A stretch of DNA of 15,874 nucleotides from Pseudomonadota bacterium (GTDB lineage: Bacteria > Pseudomonadota > Alphaproteobacteria > Rhizobiales > Hyphomicrobiaceae). The notes under the pieces are model-generated. The model saw only the letters and a program-made list of their open reading frames with translations, ran no database searches and had not been told where the DNA came from. The translations under genes were made by a program, and so were the position numbers. The stretch spans positions 1 through 15,874 of the forward strand of contig JAEYPL010000352.1 of the NCBI GenBank assembly GCA_023410905.1, in the 5' to 3' direction. The first letter of the stretch is position 1. Each line of letters begins with the position of its first letter. Of this stretch, positions 14,052 through 15,874 are shown in pieces.

Positions 14052-15434
14052 TCAGTCCGCGGGATCCCAGCGGGTCCGCCAGACGAACAGCGCCGTCGCC
14101 AATCCGTAGGCGAACATGGCGATGGTCACGAGTATTGCGAAGGCCCGGAAGTCGCCCCCGTTCTGCACGAGCAAGGTGCCGCCGATGAGGACAACCAGCA
14201 GGCGCACCGTGCCGCCGAGCACGGGGCCGAGGATGCGGCCCGAGCCCTGCGAGGCAAAATACAGGCACAGGCCGAAGCCGTAGGCGGCAAAGCCGAAGCC
14301 GGCGACGCTCAAATAAATGTCGGCTGCCAGCTCGACGTAGGGATCGCTCGTGAAGAGCAAGGCCCAGAGCGCGGGCTTCAGCGCGATAAGACCGCCAACA
14401 CTGCCGATGATGGCGGCGGAAGCGGTTGCCGCGGTCCATGCAACCCGGCGCGCGCGCGCAACGTCGCGGGCGCCGATCGCCATGCCGACCATGGGCACGG
14501 AGGCCGCGCCAATCGAGAAGGCGATCGGGACGAGCAGCAGCTCGAGGCGCACGCCGATGCCGTAACCGGCGAGGGCATTGGTGCCGAACGCGGAAACGAA
14601 CTTCGCCAGGATGATCACGGTCAGGATGGATTGAAGCGGGGATAGGCAGGAGACAGCACCGACCTTGAGAATGTCCCAGAACAGATCCCAGTCGAGGCGG
14701 ATACCGACAAACGCGAGGCGCAGACGCGTGTATCGCGAGCGCAAATAGACCAGAAGGATGATCGTTCCCGCGAGGAAGGCCAGGATTTGGCCGGCGGCGA
14801 CACCCGCAAGGCCAAAGCGGGGAAAGGGGCCGATGCCCAGCCCGAGTAGGCCTCCAAATGCGATCTGCAACACGGCAACCAGAATGACGGTCGATGAGGG
14901 TACGCGCATATTGCCGGTGCCGCGGGCGATCGACGCGAGGATATTGAAGAACCAGATGATCGAAGCGCCAGCGAAGAAGGCGCCCGAATACTGCAGGGCG
15001 AGGGGCAGGACAACCGTGTCACCGCCGAGCATCCCGTAGATCTGGCGTCCCCACATCAAGAAGACGACTGTGAAAAGACCGCCGGCAAGCCCCGCCACAA
15101 AGAGCGCATGGAGGGCCAATGCGCGGGCCCGTCTCTCGTCGCGCGCGCCGAGCGCACGGCTGATGGCGGAGGAAACACCGCCCCCCATGGCACCCGAGGA
15201 CATCATCTGGGTGAGCATGATCATCGGAAAGACGAGCGCCATGGCCGCAAGGGACTCGGTGCCGAGAATGCCGATGTAACTGGTCTCCGCGATCGCAACG
15301 AGCGACTGCGTACAAAGCGCGAGGAGGTTCGGGAGCGAGAGTGCAGCGAGCGTCGGCAGAATGGGGGCTGTAAGCAGGGGCCCGTAGGCAGGGGCCAGGC
15401 GCTCGCCCGGGCGTGAAGGAATGCGTTCCGACAA
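14052..15434 (-). CDS. MATE family efflux transporter
   Basis: The 460-residue inner-membrane protein has about 12 hydrophobic helices arranged as two similar halves. It shows MATE hallmarks such as the N-terminal PTLAALSLPNLLALCTQSLV helix, SSAISRALGARDERRAR after the second helix and the second-half counterpart MVGMAIGARDVARARR. MATE proteins export cationic drugs, organic metabolites or dyes in exchange for Na+ or H+; the substrate cannot be read from the sequence. No ATG lies near the conserved N-terminus. The best start is TTG at 15432-15434, preceded by GAGAGGGGA at about 7 nt. The gene is transcribed toward sciP and has no partner gene in view. Confidence 0.9.
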   Translation of the reverse strand: MSERIPSRPGERLAPAYGPLLTAPILPTLAALSLPNLLALCTQSLVAIAETSYIGILGTESLAAMALVFPMIMLTQMMSSGAMGGGVSSAISRALGARDERRARALALHALFVAGLAGGLFTVVFLMWGRQIYGMLGGDTVVLPLALQYSGAFFAGASIIWFFNILASIARGTGNMRVPSSTVILVAVLQIAFGGLLGLGIGPFPRFGLAGVAAGQILAFLAGTIILLVYLRSRYTRLRLAFVGIRLDWDLFWDILKVGAVSCLSPLQSILTVIILAKFVSAFGTNALAGYGIGVRLELLLVPIAFSIGAASVPMVGMAIGARDVARARRVAWTAATASAAIIGSVGGLIALKPALWALLFTSDPYVELAADIYLSVAGFGFAAYGFGLCLYFASQGSGRILGPVLGGTVRLLVVLIGGTLLVQNGGDFRAFAILVTIAMFAYGLATALFVWRTRWDPAD

Positions 15435-15874
15435 AGCAGTCCCCTCTCGGCGGCCGGCTCAATATCTCTTTAACGAATGCCGGCCCGGCACAGCTTTGCG
15501 GGGCGGTGTTATTACGGCGATGTGAATAGCGTCCATTCGTATAGGCGAAGCATGCGCACCCGTCCAGTGCTCAGTCTAATGATGAAAAAGCAATCATGAA
15601 TTTTATTGCTCGAGCCATGCGGGGGCCTTGGGACGTACGGCTCACTTTGCAGCTGACATCGCTGGCGGCATAGCCACGCCCTCATTCTCGACAGGCGCCG
15701 GACAAAATTGGGGCCGTCGATCCGCCAATCCCTCGGCGCGACATGGAACCGGCGCGCTCAGCACGGAATGAGACACCAGTTGATTAACGAGCGCGTGCAG
15801 AACTTCGGGACAATTAAACGGGAGCTTCAACCTTCTCTGGCATCGTGCGCGCCAGGTGTGGGAGCCCGCTCGGC
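15435..15874. other. Right-hand non-coding stretch
   Basis: These 440 nt lie upstream of the MATE gene and probably include its promoter. The longest frame inside (15642-15830, minus strand) has no homology that I recognise and no properly spaced Shine-Dalgarno sequence. A weak inverted repeat AGCAAT (15589-15594) / ATTGCT (15605-15610) lies in an A+T-rich patch. I see nothing else that can be named. Confidence 0.4.

Noticed and set aside
15642..15830. A 62-codon minus-strand frame near the right end
   Set aside because: The start would be TTG with the only purine-rich stretch directly abutting it, and the product has no recognisable pattern.

Overview
The window comes from a high-GC alphaproteobacterium, most likely of the order Hyphomicrobiales or a close relative. 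The main reason is a clear CtrA cell-cycle regulator, a SciP (DUF1153) protein and a rhizobial-type FliJ in one locus, together with alphaproteobacterial TatABC. All genus-level assignments are guesses from sequence alone.

Left part (1-1313): a YkgJ-type cysteine-cluster protein faces a convergent mscL. Middle part (1626-8291): a 1166-residue hybrid sensor kinase whose N-terminus is a sodium/solute-symporter (SLC5) domain followed by a STAC-like linker, PAS, HisKA, HATPase and REC. It faces a convergent NarL/FixJ response regulator. Divergent from that regulator are a DUF4212 small membrane protein and a VC_2705-type sodium:solute symporter. The architecture matches the CrbS/CrbR (MxtR/ErdR) acetate-switch systems of gamma-proteobacteria, here placed beside a candidate target transporter. 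The inferred job is sensing and uptake of a small carboxylate such as acetate.

Next (8274-9380): a short 29-bp tandem repeat that begins inside the last codons of the symporter gene, then a proline iminopeptidase gene broken by a single in-frame TAA at codon 152, with the catalytic triad preserved on both sides of the stop.

Right part (9413-13868): fliJ on the minus strand, a 731-nt intergenic region rich in dyad symmetry, then ctrA, an intrinsic terminator, tatA, tatB, tatC and sciP, all on the plus strand. The CtrA regulator and its antagonist SciP therefore bracket the twin-arginine translocase genes. A near-consensus CtrA box lies upstream of sciP. Last (14052-15434): a minus-strand MATE efflux transporter with a TTG start, followed by about 440 nt with no gene that I can support.

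I see no rRNA, tRNA, CRISPR array, insertion sequence or phage gene. The less explained signals are the repeated GTTGC/GCAAC dyads and the 17-bp inverted repeat upstream of ctrA, the ctrA-tatABC-sciP order, and the nonsense-interrupted peptidase.
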